Shown: positions 1 to 8,656 of the stretch, one piece after another
How the letters are laid out: each line of letters begins with the position of its first letter
How positions within the stretch are numbered: the stretch's first letter is position 1
Assembly (NCBI RefSeq): GCF_003576595.1
Contig: NZ_NQOU01000009.1
Coordinates: 1-43,992, forward strand
Length of the DNA stretch: 43,992 nt
Direction of reading: 5' to 3'
Origin: Neopusillimonas maritima
Lineage (GTDB): Bacteria; Pseudomonadota; Gammaproteobacteria; Burkholderiales; Burkholderiaceae_B
Translations under genes and position numbers: made by a program
Notes under the pieces: model-generated
Seen by the model: the letters and a program-made list of their open reading frames with translations, nothing else
Told to the model about the DNA's origin: nothing
Database searches by the model: none

Positions 1-77
1 CGGAGGGAGTAAAAAACGATCAAAAAGTGGCTCCATAATTTCGACAACCGGTGGCTCCAATATTTCGATCAATGACA
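1..77. mobile_element. Terminal repeats of an IS21-like insertion sequence (partial)
   Basis: The first 77 bases carry two near-copies of a unit reading GTGGCTCCa(t)aATTTCGA, at about 27-44 and 51-68, preceded by GATCAAAAA. Arrays of this GTGGCTCC/TTTCGATCA type are typical of the multiple terminal repeats of IS21-family elements (family knowledge, recalled). The element would end near 77 in ...TGACA, right where DUF924 coding sequence begins. No istA or istB coding sequence is visible because the window starts here, so family and orientation are inferred from the repeats only. Confidence 0.55.
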
Positions 78-78
78 C

Positions 79-282
79 ATGCACAGCGAATCGATCCGAA
101 TTCACGAAATCGCAATGGAGCTCTATGACCAGCCAGGGCTTGAAACGAACTTTGAATTCGAAATAAAGCATAAAGAAATACTGGAACGCTTCGGGCGTTA
201 TCCGCATCGGAATAAAGCGCTGGGGCGCCCCTCTACCGCCGAAGAAATCGAATTTCTGAAGCAACCCGGATCAGGCTTTTAG
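79..282 (+). pseudogene. C-terminal remnant of a DUF924 family protein
   Basis: The 67 residues match the C-terminal third of DUF924 proteins, which are usually about 180-200 residues. The family signature RFGRYPHRNKALGRPST is at residues 38-54 and is followed by the usual EE..FL..PGS.F ending. The family is mostly helical and of uncertain function. In frame, the codon before the ATG is His and the one before that is a TGA lying in the insertion-sequence end, so the N-terminal two thirds are missing. The ATG is probably an internal Met of the old gene rather than a real start, and no ribosome binding site of its own is obvious. The gene was most likely broken by the adjacent insertion sequence and is non-functional. 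Its end overlaps the convergent DUF985 gene by 4 bases. Confidence 0.75.
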
Positions 283-794
283 GCCTGAACGCCCCCACGA
301 GCGAGCAAGGGCTGAATAACTTCAGCGTGCTGTGGATACTGCACAAGTAAATCATCGGCTTTGGCCAACTCAAACTCAGAAAACTCAAACCCCGGCGCAA
401 CAGTGCAACCCAAAAGCGCATAACCGGCCGGTTGCTCCAGTTGCGCGGCAAACCAGCTCCCCGCAGGCACAACAGCCTGGCAAACCGCCTGCGCATGCGC
501 CAAAGGGTGGCCCAAACGATGAGTCTGCAAATCACCATCACCCGCCAATACGTGCAATAGCAAAGGGTCCCCCGCATAAAAATGCCACACTTCGTCCGAC
601 GCAATGCGGTGCCATGCCGAATAGGCGCCATTATTCAATAAGTAATAAATAGCGGTGGAACTGCTGCGAACCGCACCATCGGACAAACGCGTGACCTGAT
701 CGGCGGCACGATAGGTCTCGCTGTAATACCCCCCTTCGGGGTGCGGCTGCATATTGAGCCCCGTTACCAACTGCTCAACCGATTCTTGAGACAT
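279..794 (-). CDS. DUF985 cupin-fold protein
   Basis: This 171-residue protein belongs to the DUF985 cupin family (YML079w-like). Visible family marks are the N-terminal HPEGGYYSETYR (residues 18-29), the STAIYYLL segment, WHRI..DEVWHFYAGDPL (about 61-77) and the late GYALLGCTVAPGFEF..FE (about 123-142). The HPEGG..ET stretch and the central His/Glu residues line the beta-barrel pocket in this family. The biochemical activity is not established; a sugar or small-ligand enzyme has been proposed for relatives. A GGAAGAA ribosome binding site sits 2-3 bases before the ATG. It is transcribed away from the endopeptidase gene across a 131-base AT-rich gap and runs into the DUF924 remnant. Length is normal. 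Confidence 0.85.
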   Translation of the reverse strand: MSQESVEQLVTGLNMQPHPEGGYYSETYRAADQVTRLSDGAVRSSSTAIYYLLNNGAYSAWHRIASDEVWHFYAGDPLLLHVLAGDGDLQTHRLGHPLAHAQAVCQAVVPAGSWFAAQLEQPAGYALLGCTVAPGFEFSEFELAKADDLLVQYPQHAEVIQPLLARGGVQA

Positions 795-883
795 ATTTCT
801 TCCTTACGTAGCCAAAAAACCTCAAATATTATTAAAGAAAACCCTATAAGTGACTAAATTTAATGAAAATTTTGTTTTTGTTC

Positions 884-892
884 TGATATGAT
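884..892 (+). promoter_or_regulatory. Candidate extended -10 promoter for the endopeptidase gene
   Basis: TGATATGAT fits an extended -10 element (TGn followed by TATGAT at 887-892), with a T-rich, poorly conserved -35 region upstream. It lies about 34 bases before the start at 926. Only sequence resemblance supports it. Confidence 0.35.
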
Positions 893-925
893 TCGGTCAT
901 CATCGAAACCCGGCCTGAACTCATT

Positions 926-1759
926 ATGCTGCGATCTTTCCACCTACTTTGCACCGCTTTACTGCTTTTGATCAGTGGCTTTACTTTCGCCCCCCCCGTT
1001 CAGGCCGATCCTATGCGATCTGAGGCCGTATTTGTTCAAGACTTGAAAAGTACCAAAGTACTCTACGACAAGAACAGTGAAGACACGCGTCCCATCGCTT
1101 CCATTACCAAGCTCATGACTGCCCTGATTGTGGCCGAAGCCGGGCAGAATCTGCAAACCAAAATCACAATTAGCGACGAGGATATCGACCGTTTACGCCA
1201 TTCGCGTTCACGCCTGGCGGTTGGCACAACCCTCAGCCGCGACGACATGCTTTTACTGGCACTGATGTCGTCGGAAAATCGCGCGGCACACGCATTAGCC
1301 CGCTATTATGCAGGTGGGCTACCGGCTTTCATTCGGGCCATGAATGATAAAGCCCGGGAATTGGGTATGCGACACACTCGCTTTGTCGACCCTACGGGGC
1401 TATCCGCCGATAATGTTTCCACTCCGCGCGACTTAATCAAGCTGCTGGAAGCGGTCAACGAAAACCCACTCATTCAACGTTATACCGTCAATGAACGCCA
1501 TAAAGTTACGCTGAAAAACGGGCGCTCGCTGACCTATAACAATACCAATCGCCTGGTTAAAAACGATGATTGGGCGGTGCAGTTATCCAAAACAGGGTTC
1601 ATTAATGAAGCCGGTCGTTGCCTGGTCATGGTTACCCGTATCGACGGCCGGGATGTCGCTATGGTATTCCTGAACTCTCAAGGGCGCTATTCCCGTATAG
1701 GTGATGCCGTGCGGGTGCGTAATTATCTGGAAAAAAACATCGATCTGGCCATGCTATAA
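926..1759 (+). CDS. pbpG: D-alanyl-D-alanine endopeptidase (PBP7 type)
   Basis: This is a periplasmic serine peptidase of the S11 family (277 residues). PBP7-type members cut D-Ala-meso-DAP cross-links in peptidoglycan. The three motifs of the penicillin-binding fold are intact: SITK with nucleophile S59 and K62, SEN at 116-118, and KTG at 222-224. A signal peptide is clear at residues 1-27 (hydrophobic core LLCTALLLLISGFTFA, then VQA-DP). There is no long C-terminal amphipathic anchor as in PBP5/DacA, and the length matches PBP7/PbpG rather than DacA, so pbpG is preferred. The ATG at 926 is the only start giving a complete signal peptide. The next gene begins 7 bases after the stop, so the two are probably co-transcribed. 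Confidence 0.85.
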   Translation: MLRSFHLLCTALLLLISGFTFAPPVQADPMRSEAVFVQDLKSTKVLYDKNSEDTRPIASITKLMTALIVAEAGQNLQTKITISDEDIDRLRHSRSRLAVGTTLSRDDMLLLALMSSENRAAHALARYYAGGLPAFIRAMNDKARELGMRHTRFVDPTGLSADNVSTPRDLIKLLEAVNENPLIQRYTVNERHKVTLKNGRSLTYNNTNRLVKNDDWAVQLSKTGFINEAGRCLVMVTRIDGRDVAMVFLNSQGRYSRIGDAVRVRNYLEKNIDLAML

Positions 1760-1766
1760 CGGGCCT

Positions 1767-2546
1767 ATGTGTATTGCCTACCTGGCGTTAAACGCCCATC
1801 CCGATTGGCCGTTATTCATTGCAGCCAACCGCGACGAATTTCATGCCCGACCAACACTTACCGCCGCACCCTGGATGAACCATCCAGACATCATCGCAGG
1901 TAAGGATGAAGTGGCGGGAGGCACCTGGCTGGGCATTAGCCGCACCGGCCGCTTTGCGCTATTAACGAATTTTCGTGACTTACGCCTGCAAGGGCCTGAA
2001 CAACCCGTTTCGCGCGGCGAACTGGTCAAAAACTTTTTAACCGGCAGCCGGCAGGCCGACACCTACGCACACGCCGTCGCGCAAGAGGGCCAACAATATC
2101 AGGGGTTTAACCTTATCGTGGGCCAAGCAGCCCAGGCTGTTTACGTGGGTAACCAAACCGCCAATCCTCACGATGTTCAGCCCCTGGCCTCCGGACGTTA
2201 TGTGTTATCGAACCATTTACTGGATACGGATTGGCCCAAAACTGAACGCCTGCGCGAGTTGCTGGGACATTTCCCCATTGAGCACCTGGAACGTTCAATT
2301 AACCGGGTATTTGAATTATTGAAAGATACAACCCCTGCCCCCGATCATTTATTGCCCGATACAGGCCTTGATCTTGAACGAGAACGTCTTCTAAGCAGCC
2401 CCTTCATCATCAGCCCCAACTACGGCACCCGCTGCTCCAGCGTCATTGCCGTTCATCGTAACGGGCGGGCTATCTTCAGTGAGCTAACGTATAACCCGCA
2501 AGGCCGGGAAACAGAACGCCACGATTGGCATTGGTCAATTCAGTGA
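1767..2546 (+). CDS. NRDE family protein (TANGO2-like)
   Basis: This 259-residue protein belongs to the NRDE/TANGO2 family. It opens with MCIAYLALNAHPDWPLFIAANRDEF, including the diagnostic N-R-D-E near residue 22. Cys2 is conserved in the family, which shares the N-terminal-nucleophile-like fold; TANGO2 homologues have been linked to haem or lipid handling, but the bacterial role is unsettled. Further conserved marks are GGTWLGISR.GRFALLTNFR and the late Y/GTRCS motif (YGTRCSSVIAV). The reading frame stays open further upstream, but this start places MCI at the N-terminus as in the family. There is no strong ribosome binding site, so translation is probably coupled to the endopeptidase gene 7 bases upstream. 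The 3' end overlaps the convergent hydrolase gene by 7 bases. Confidence 0.85.
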   Translation: MCIAYLALNAHPDWPLFIAANRDEFHARPTLTAAPWMNHPDIIAGKDEVAGGTWLGISRTGRFALLTNFRDLRLQGPEQPVSRGELVKNFLTGSRQADTYAHAVAQEGQQYQGFNLIVGQAAQAVYVGNQTANPHDVQPLASGRYVLSNHLLDTDWPKTERLRELLGHFPIEHLERSINRVFELLKDTTPAPDHLLPDTGLDLERERLLSSPFIISPNYGTRCSSVIAVHRNGRAIFSELTYNPQGRETERHDWHWSIQ

Positions 2547-3283
2547 AGGGTTGTTCCGGGCGGCACTGACGATGCAGGTTGATCGGAGGCCATACGCGAC
2601 TGCAGTTCACTTAAGGCATCTTTCCAGCTTCTTAAGGGTACACAAGTTTGCAAGCGATACACTGCCTGTTTTACCAGCGCTTCATGCAACTCGTGCCCCA
2701 CTGATGAGGCAATATCCAGCGTTGAGTCGCCCCCCAGGCCGGCCAGTTGATTATGTACACTTTGCATGACTGAACTCGGCACAATGGGATCATTTTCGCC
2801 ATGCAGAAGATGCAATGTGGTCGCCGGCGGCGCTTCTGTCGGCATGCGGGCATAACAACCAGAGAAAGCAAGCACCCGACCTGCCAGGTCGGGCTGTGCC
2901 AACGAGGCTTCAAGCGCAATCGTGGCCCCCTGTCCAAACCCCGCCAAAGCGGTTGCCTCACCGGTAAGTTCGAAATGAGCCTGCACTTCTTGTACATAAC
3001 GGATCAAATCGGGTAGCGCACGCTCTACACGCCCAATGTAGTTGTATTCACTTAGCTCAGTCTGGTCAAACCAGTGATGAACGGCCTCTTCCGACCGTAA
3101 AGGCCCGTATGGCAATACCAGAACGGCTTGAGGAAAAGCTTTCATCAGGTTTTTTTTCAACAACTCCAATTGCGCCGGATCGGCGGCATTGTCGTGCAGT
3201 AAAACAAAAAGCTGTTGCGCAGCCTGATGGGCCGGTGCAAAAACCAAGGGCTCGGGAATGGAAGTATCTGAATATTCACTCAT
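2540..3283 (-). CDS. YpfH-type alpha/beta hydrolase lacking the nucleophile serine
   Basis: This is a 247-residue alpha/beta-hydrolase resembling the E. coli esterase YpfH and the phospholipase/carboxylesterase family. Visible features are QQLFVLLHDNA (oxyanion-hole strand), the nucleophile-elbow region LAGFGQGATIALE, HLLHGENDPIVP with the acid D165, and SVGHELH with H197. The elbow normally reads GFSQG; here the codon at 2933-2935 is GGA, so the nucleophile Ser is Gly117. Acid and His remain. The protein is therefore probably not a standard serine esterase unless this is a sequencing error. It may bind a ligand without hydrolysing it, or be decaying. The reading frame is intact and of normal length. 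It is convergent with the NRDE gene. Confidence 0.8.
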   Translation of the reverse strand: MSEYSDTSIPEPLVFAPAHQAAQQLFVLLHDNAADPAQLELLKKNLMKAFPQAVLVLPYGPLRSEEAVHHWFDQTELSEYNYIGRVERALPDLIRYVQEVQAHFELTGEATALAGFGQGATIALEASLAQPDLAGRVLAFSGCYARMPTEAPPATTLHLLHGENDPIVPSSVMQSVHNQLAGLGGDSTLDIASSVGHELHEALVKQAVYRLQTCVPLRSWKDALSELQSRMASDQPASSVPPGTTLH

Positions 3284-3380
3284 AAAGACATGATACGAAA
3301 AAACAGCCGGCTTTCATAATGCGTAGCGTTACGCCGGCCGAAAAGCCGAAACGCCGCTTGCATAAATCAATCACTTTATT

Positions 3381-3400
3381 TACTGTATATATATACAGTA
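3381..3400 (+). promoter_or_regulatory. LexA binding site (SOS box)
   Basis: TACTGTATATATATACAGTA is a perfect 20-base palindrome and matches the gammaproteobacterial/betaproteobacterial LexA consensus CTGT-N8-ACAG (core 3383-3398). It lies 10 bases before the imuA start codon, where a bound repressor would block transcription. The SOS role of the downstream cassette makes this assignment strong. Confidence 0.93.
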
Positions 3401-3410
3401 AAATGGAAGC

Positions 3411-4142
3411 ATGAAATCGGTATCTCAAGCCCAGGCGGCCCCCGTTCAAATTCACCCTGCGCTCTGGCGTGCGTCACAACTGGCGCAAGGCCGTCAACCC
3501 ATTGTGCCAACCGGTTATACCGTACTGAATAATGAATTGCCCGGCGGTGGCTGGCCCAACAGCACATTCATTGAAATACTGCCAACGCAAACAGGCTCGG
3601 GCGAAATCAGTTTGTTAACCCCGGCTTTAAAACAGGTTGTGAATAACACCCATAGACGCATCATTATGTTGAATTGCCCCTTTGTTCCAAATTCGCTGTG
3701 TTGGCTGCACTGGCAATTAAATCCTAACAAGCTGGTCTGGGTACATCCCAACCAGCCCAGTCAGGTGCTATGGGCGGCCGAACAAATTCTGCGCCACGAT
3801 GCTTGTGCCGCACTCTTGCTATGGCTGCCCTCACATATTTCCTTGGCTGCTGCGCGCAAACTACATTTGGCCGCACAACGCAGTACTGCACTGTTTTTTG
3901 GTCTGGGCCAAAAACAACAGCAACAACGTGCCAGCCCAGCGCCATTACGCCTGGGCCTGCAAAGTGCGCCGAACGGTATTCACATCAGCATTATCAAGCG
4001 GCAAGGGCCAACGCATGTCACGCCTTTATTCCTGCCTTTATCCCTAAAGAAAGGGGCATTATTTACCTTCCGGCAGGAAGCCCTTCACCAAACCCTGGGT
4101 TCAAACCATGTCGTGTTGGATCAGCCTGTACATACCTCCTGA
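3411..4142 (+). CDS. imuA: SOS mutagenesis accessory protein ImuA
   Basis: This 243-residue RecA/SulA-related protein is the first gene of the damage-inducible imuA-imuB-dnaE2 cassette. The N-terminal region HPALWRASQL and the segment ELPGGGWPNSTFIEILPTQTGSGEISLL (about 42-69) match ImuA; the expected Walker A site there is degenerate (TQTGSGE with no GKS/T). ImuA is thought to help load ImuB and DnaE2 during translesion synthesis. The start is set by position directly after the LexA box. The 3' end overlaps imuB by 35 bases, which points to tight co-translation. Expression is expected to be repressed by LexA. Confidence 0.88.
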   Translation: MKSVSQAQAAPVQIHPALWRASQLAQGRQPIVPTGYTVLNNELPGGGWPNSTFIEILPTQTGSGEISLLTPALKQVVNNTHRRIIMLNCPFVPNSLCWLHWQLNPNKLVWVHPNQPSQVLWAAEQILRHDACAALLLWLPSHISLAAARKLHLAAQRSTALFFGLGQKQQQQRASPAPLRLGLQSAPNGIHISIIKRQGPTHVTPLFLPLSLKKGALFTFRQEALHQTLGSNHVVLDQPVHTS

Positions 4143-5442
4143 TTCACCGCATTTCCACACGGCCCTGAATTGGTTAATACAGGAAATGCAGTGTTACACG
4201 CCGCACATCGCTCTGGCGGCACCACACACGCTTGTACTTAATGTACAAGCCAGTCTGTCATTGTTTAACGGTGCCCGTGCATTGGCCGGAAAACTTCAAG
4301 AACACTGTCGTATGGCACCTGTCAGGCCGGTTCTGGCCATGGCACCCACCGCTACGGGCGCACAATGGCTTGCATGGCAAACGGTCACATCACGCCGGCG
4401 TATTCTGCAACAATCGCAATTAAACCGGAAACTCAATACATTGCCGGTATCCGTTATTCCACAGGCTCAACCGTATCTGGGCTGGCTGCACGGCATCGCC
4501 TGCTATTCGGTTGGCCAGTTACGTCAGTTGCCACGGGCGGGGTTGCAACAACGTACAACACCAGCGCTCATTCAAGCAATCGACGCCGCGTATGCCCGTG
4601 CAACTGAATACTTCACCTGGGTTCAGCCTGCCAATACCTGGCAATGCCACCATGAGCTTGCTTATCATGTTCAACAAGCACCCCAATTACAGCCCCCCCT
4701 TACGGCACTTTTGGCTCAGGCCTGCCAATGGCTTGCACAACATCGTTGCGCCAGCTCCGTTTTGCATATTTTGCTGCACCATGAAAAAGGCCGTAAAGCA
4801 CAACCACCTGGTTTTTTAAAAGTATGCATTACGCAACCCGGCTGGCACGCAGACCATTTTCAGGCAGTCTTGCAACAACTTTTATTGAATTTACAGCTGC
4901 CTGCTCCGGTTATTGCACTTACCCTACATATTCCCGCCACATGCCCTTTGCCGCAGAACAACACCACTTCGCTTTTTCCCGACCCGGCGCAATGGCAGCA
5001 AAACGAAGCCCATTTGTTCGATCTGCTCCACGCCCGCCTGGGGCCCAACGCGATATCAACGCCCAACCCTCAGGCTTTGCACCGCCCTGAACACGCCAAT
5101 CAATGGCAAAGCACTTCATTACGCCCTCTGGCAACTCAGGGGTATGCACCCTTACCTGCCGAGCCTGCCGGCGGTTGGCCGGTTCGTCCTTTCTGGCTGT
5201 ACGCCAAGCCCATTGCTCTGGGCATTAGAAATCACCAGCCCGTTTACCAGGGGGAAGTTTTAACGCTTTTACAGGGCCCAGAACGCATTGACTGCAGCGA
5301 ATGGCTTGAGCCTTACCTGGCTCGCGATTATTTCATTGCGCGTAACCAACACCATATTCATTTCTGGATCTTTCGCGAACATAAAGGCATTCAAACCAAA
5401 CAGCAAAAAGCCCATTGGTTCCTGCACGGCGTTTTTGCATAA
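4108..5442 (+). CDS. imuB: Y-family polymerase-like protein ImuB
   Basis: ImuB (444 residues) is a Y-family DNA polymerase homologue that has generally lost the catalytic acidic residues and acts as a hub linking the beta clamp, ImuA and DnaE2. The N-terminus MSCWISLYIP matches the ImuB pattern MLWIALHLP and fixes the start, although it lies inside imuA. The palm carboxylates of active Y polymerases (DxD near residue 8 and a central SxDE) are not visible, consistent with a non-catalytic role. The central region carries the expected PVSVIP..QPYLGWLHGIACYSVGQLRQLPR little-finger/HhH-like stretch, and the C-terminus holds the conserved GWPVRPFWLY and DYFIARN blocks. dnaE2 begins 14 bases after the stop. 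Confidence 0.87.
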   Translation: MSCWISLYIPPDSPHFHTALNWLIQEMQCYTPHIALAAPHTLVLNVQASLSLFNGARALAGKLQEHCRMAPVRPVLAMAPTATGAQWLAWQTVTSRRRILQQSQLNRKLNTLPVSVIPQAQPYLGWLHGIACYSVGQLRQLPRAGLQQRTTPALIQAIDAAYARATEYFTWVQPANTWQCHHELAYHVQQAPQLQPPLTALLAQACQWLAQHRCASSVLHILLHHEKGRKAQPPGFLKVCITQPGWHADHFQAVLQQLLLNLQLPAPVIALTLHIPATCPLPQNNTTSLFPDPAQWQQNEAHLFDLLHARLGPNAISTPNPQALHRPEHANQWQSTSLRPLATQGYAPLPAEPAGGWPVRPFWLYAKPIALGIRNHQPVYQGEVLTLLQGPERIDCSEWLEPYLARDYFIARNQHHIHFWIFREHKGIQTKQQKAHWFLHGVFA

Positions 5443-5456
5443 GCCTTGTTTTCATT

Positions 5457-8400
5457 ATGGCAACGTCACACTCAACCTTACCCGATTATGCCGAACTCGA
5501 CTGCATATCGAATTTCACTTTTCTGAAAGGCGCATCCCACCCTGAAGAGCTGGTACAACAAGCGCACCAAGCCGGTTACAGCGCCTTGGCCCTGGCCGAC
5601 GAGTGTTCGGTGGCGGGCGTGGTCAGGGCCCACGTAAAGGCGCAGGAATGCGGCTTGCATTTAATTATCGGCAGTCGTTTCCTGTTGCATCAGAACCAAC
5701 ATCGCTGTGGGGAACTGCTGGTACTCGTAACCAATAAAGAAGGTTACGGCAACCTGTGCCAGCTTATTACCCTTGCGCGTAGCCGGGCACACAAAAAAGC
5801 CGGCTATCAATTGAATTTGCATGACTTGGTGGCCGGTGCTCCTGAATTTCCGGAAATACGTCATTTGCCGGGCTGCCTGCTTGTTTTTAAGCCCTGGCTG
5901 CACCCACCTGAAGCAAACTGGCAGCAGGCCTTAAATACACTACGCACCCTTTTTCAAAGCCGGCTTTGGCTTGGCCTCACCCACCAATTAACCGCCCACG
6001 ACACTGAACACCGGCAACAACTTACCCAGGCATCACAGCATTGGCGTGTTCCCCTTGTGGCCTTGGGACAGGCCGACATGCACAAACGCTCCAGACGCTT
6101 GTTGCATCAGTTATTAACTGCGATCCGGTTGGGTAAAAAAATTGAAAATTGCGGCTACGCCCTACCCCAGAATGCCGAGCATTATCTTCTTCAACGTTTC
6201 CAGCTTGGGCTGCGTTTTACCGCCTCATCTTTGGCGCAAACCATTCACATCAGCCGACAATGCCAATTTTCCTTGAATGAGCTCCGCTATCAGTATCCAA
6301 GCGACACAATACCTGCAAACAGTCATCCGGCCACACATCTGCGCGAACTCACTTACCAGGGCGCAAAGCAACGTTATCCCAACGGCATACCCAGCAACGT
6401 TCAGCAACAACTGGAACACGAACTGGGTATCATTCAACAACTTGAATATGAGGCTTATTTTTTAACCGTACACGATATCGTCAAGTTTGCCCGCTCACGC
6501 AACATTCTGTGTCAGGGGCGTGGCTCAGCTGCTAATTCAGCGGTCTGCTATTGCCTGGGCATCACCGCAGTCAACCCCGCGCACAGCAATGCCCTGTTCG
6601 CTCGCTTCATCAGTGTCGAACGCAATGAACCACCTGATATCGACGTAGACTTCGAACACCAGCGCCGGGAAGAAGTCATTCAATATATTTATGAACGTTA
6701 TGGGCAACATCGGGCGGCCTTAACCGCCGTGGTCATTACGTACCGGCATCGCAGTGCTTTGCGCGACACCGGTAAAGCATTGGGTTTTGATGCCGATATC
6801 ATTAACCAGGTATGCCGGTCTTGCCGCTACTGGGATAAAACACAAACGCTCATTGATAAACTGGCTGAGCAAGGCCTCGACCCTAACTTGTCTCGTGTTC
6901 AGGCCTGGGCTTTTTTAGCGCAATCATTACTGGGGTTTCCCCGTCATTTGTCGCAGCATCCCGGCGGATTTGTGATCGCCAATCAAACCCTGACCCGACT
7001 GGTGCCTGTTGAAAATGCCGCCATGCCGAATCGTCGTATTGTTCAATGGGATAAAGACGACCTTGATGCCATGGGCTTGCTGAAAATCGATGTACTGGCT
7101 CTAGGCATGTTATCGGCATTGCAACAAGCCTTGCAGCTGTTAAGCCAAAAATATCAACACCCCTTCCCCTTACACCGTATTCCTCAGGAAGATAAGGCAA
7201 CCTATGACATGATCAGCCAGGCCGACACCATCGGCGTTTTTCAAATTGAATCCAGGGCGCAAATGAGTATGCTGCCACGTCTGCAACCACGTACCTTTTA
7301 CGATCTGGTCATTCAAATTGCCATCGTAAGACCAGGCCCCATTCAGGGCGATATGGTGCACCCTTATCTACGACGACGCCAGAAGCGGGAACCGGTTCGG
7401 TACCCCAACCCGAAAGTGGAACATATCTTGTCGCGCACACTGGGCATCCCGATTTTTCAGGAGCAAGCGATGCAATTGGCCATGACCGCCGCCGGCTTCT
7501 CCGCCGACGAGGCCGATCAATTGCGTCGCGCCATGGCCGCCTGGAAACGCAAAGGCGGCATCAATCACTTTCGGCCCCGTTTAATCAGCGGGATGTTGTC
7601 ACGTGGATACGACAGCCACTTTATTGAATTGATTTTGCGGCAACTGGAAGGATTCGGTGAATATGGATTTCCTGAAAGCCATTCCGCCAGCTTTGCCAAT
7701 TTGGCCTATGCCAGCGCCTGGATAAAATGTCATGAGCCCGCCATTTTCCTTGTAGCCCTGCTGAACGCGCAACCTATGGGGTTCTATGCGCCCAGCCAAT
7801 TGGTGCAAGACGCCCAGCGTCATCAGGTCACTGTTCTACCCATCGATATCCAACACAGTCAATGGGAAAGCACTTTGGAAACGCACGCATCATCGCAGGT
7901 CGTCAGATTAGGGCTACATCTGGTAAAAGGGCTAAGTCGTGATGCAGGTCGGCGCATAGAGTCGGCCCGGAACACCCCTTTTTCCTCCATCCATGATCTG
8001 GTTACCCGGGCACGGCTTACCCGTCATGATACTGAGGCACTGGCGCAGGCCGATGCTTTAAGTAGCCTGGCCGGCCACCGTTACCAGGCACGCTGGGCCG
8101 GCGCCTTGCTACCCACCCACGACTTACTGCAATATGCGCCTGTTCTGGAAGACAACACCCCCGTTTTTACTCCTCCAAACGAAGGCGAGGACGTACTAAG
8201 CGACTATACCGCTACCGGTTTAACTTTGCGGCGACACCCTGTCGCACTATTACGGACGCATCCCGAACTGGCTCGTTTTACCCCTGCCAAAAGCTTGTTT
8301 CAACATTATCCCAACAAACGTCTGGCACGCGCCTGTGGCCTGATTACCATTCGTCAACGGCCGCAAACCGCAAACGGGATCATTTTTGTCAGCATTGAGG

Positions 8401-8600
8401 ATGAAACGGGTATTGTGAATGTTGTCGTCAGGCCGGCCCTGGCCCGAAAACAGCGCTCTGAGTTACTGGACTCCCAATTACTGGGCGTCTATGGCGTATG
8501 GCAACGTCAAGAAACAGTCTGTCATTTAATCGCTCATCGCCTGGTGAATTTGAATCACTTAATTCAAGGCTTAACGATAAAAAGCCGCGACTTCCATTAA
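5457..8600 (+). CDS. dnaE2: Error-prone DNA polymerase DnaE2
   Basis: This is a C-family DNA polymerase (1047 residues from the ATG at 5457) that carries out mutagenic translesion synthesis with ImuA and ImuB. The N-terminal PHP domain (YAELDCISNFTFLKGASHPEEL, residues 10-31) has the DnaE2-type FLKGASHPEEL motif. The palm holds PDIDVDFEHQRREEV starting near residue 393, with catalytic aspartates D394, D396 and D398 in the usual pattern. The segment LGFPRHLSQHPGGFVI, the FQIESRAQMSMLPRL block and a C-terminal OB-fold (about 935-1005) follow in family order. Reading through from 5415 would overlap the end of imuB; the ATG at 5457 gives the normal N-terminus MATSHSTLPDYAELDC. It is the last gene of the SOS operon. 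Confidence 0.93.
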   Translation: MATSHSTLPDYAELDCISNFTFLKGASHPEELVQQAHQAGYSALALADECSVAGVVRAHVKAQECGLHLIIGSRFLLHQNQHRCGELLVLVTNKEGYGNLCQLITLARSRAHKKAGYQLNLHDLVAGAPEFPEIRHLPGCLLVFKPWLHPPEANWQQALNTLRTLFQSRLWLGLTHQLTAHDTEHRQQLTQASQHWRVPLVALGQADMHKRSRRLLHQLLTAIRLGKKIENCGYALPQNAEHYLLQRFQLGLRFTASSLAQTIHISRQCQFSLNELRYQYPSDTIPANSHPATHLRELTYQGAKQRYPNGIPSNVQQQLEHELGIIQQLEYEAYFLTVHDIVKFARSRNILCQGRGSAANSAVCYCLGITAVNPAHSNALFARFISVERNEPPDIDVDFEHQRREEVIQYIYERYGQHRAALTAVVITYRHRSALRDTGKALGFDADIINQVCRSCRYWDKTQTLIDKLAEQGLDPNLSRVQAWAFLAQSLLGFPRHLSQHPGGFVIANQTLTRLVPVENAAMPNRRIVQWDKDDLDAMGLLKIDVLALGMLSALQQALQLLSQKYQHPFPLHRIPQEDKATYDMISQADTIGVFQIESRAQMSMLPRLQPRTFYDLVIQIAIVRPGPIQGDMVHPYLRRRQKREPVRYPNPKVEHILSRTLGIPIFQEQAMQLAMTAAGFSADEADQLRRAMAAWKRKGGINHFRPRLISGMLSRGYDSHFIELILRQLEGFGEYGFPESHSASFANLAYASAWIKCHEPAIFLVALLNAQPMGFYAPSQLVQDAQRHQVTVLPIDIQHSQWESTLETHASSQVVRLGLHLVKGLSRDAGRRIESARNTPFSSIHDLVTRARLTRHDTEALAQADALSSLAGHRYQARWAGALLPTHDLLQYAPVLEDNTPVFTPPNEGEDVLSDYTATGLTLRRHPVALLRTHPELARFTPAKSLFQHYPNKRLARACGLITIRQRPQTANGIIFVSIEDETGIVNVVVRPALARKQRSELLDSQLLGVYGVWQRQETVCHLIAHRLVNLNHLIQGLTIKSRDFH

Positions 8601-8656
8601 CGCGCGTGCAAGCCGTTAAAATACCCCCTTCGTCAACCCATCTTCAGGAAAAGACC

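Noticed and set aside
332-652. A 106-residue open frame opposite the cupin gene
   Set aside because: It is an antisense shadow of the DUF985 gene with Pro/Gln-rich composition and no ribosome binding site.
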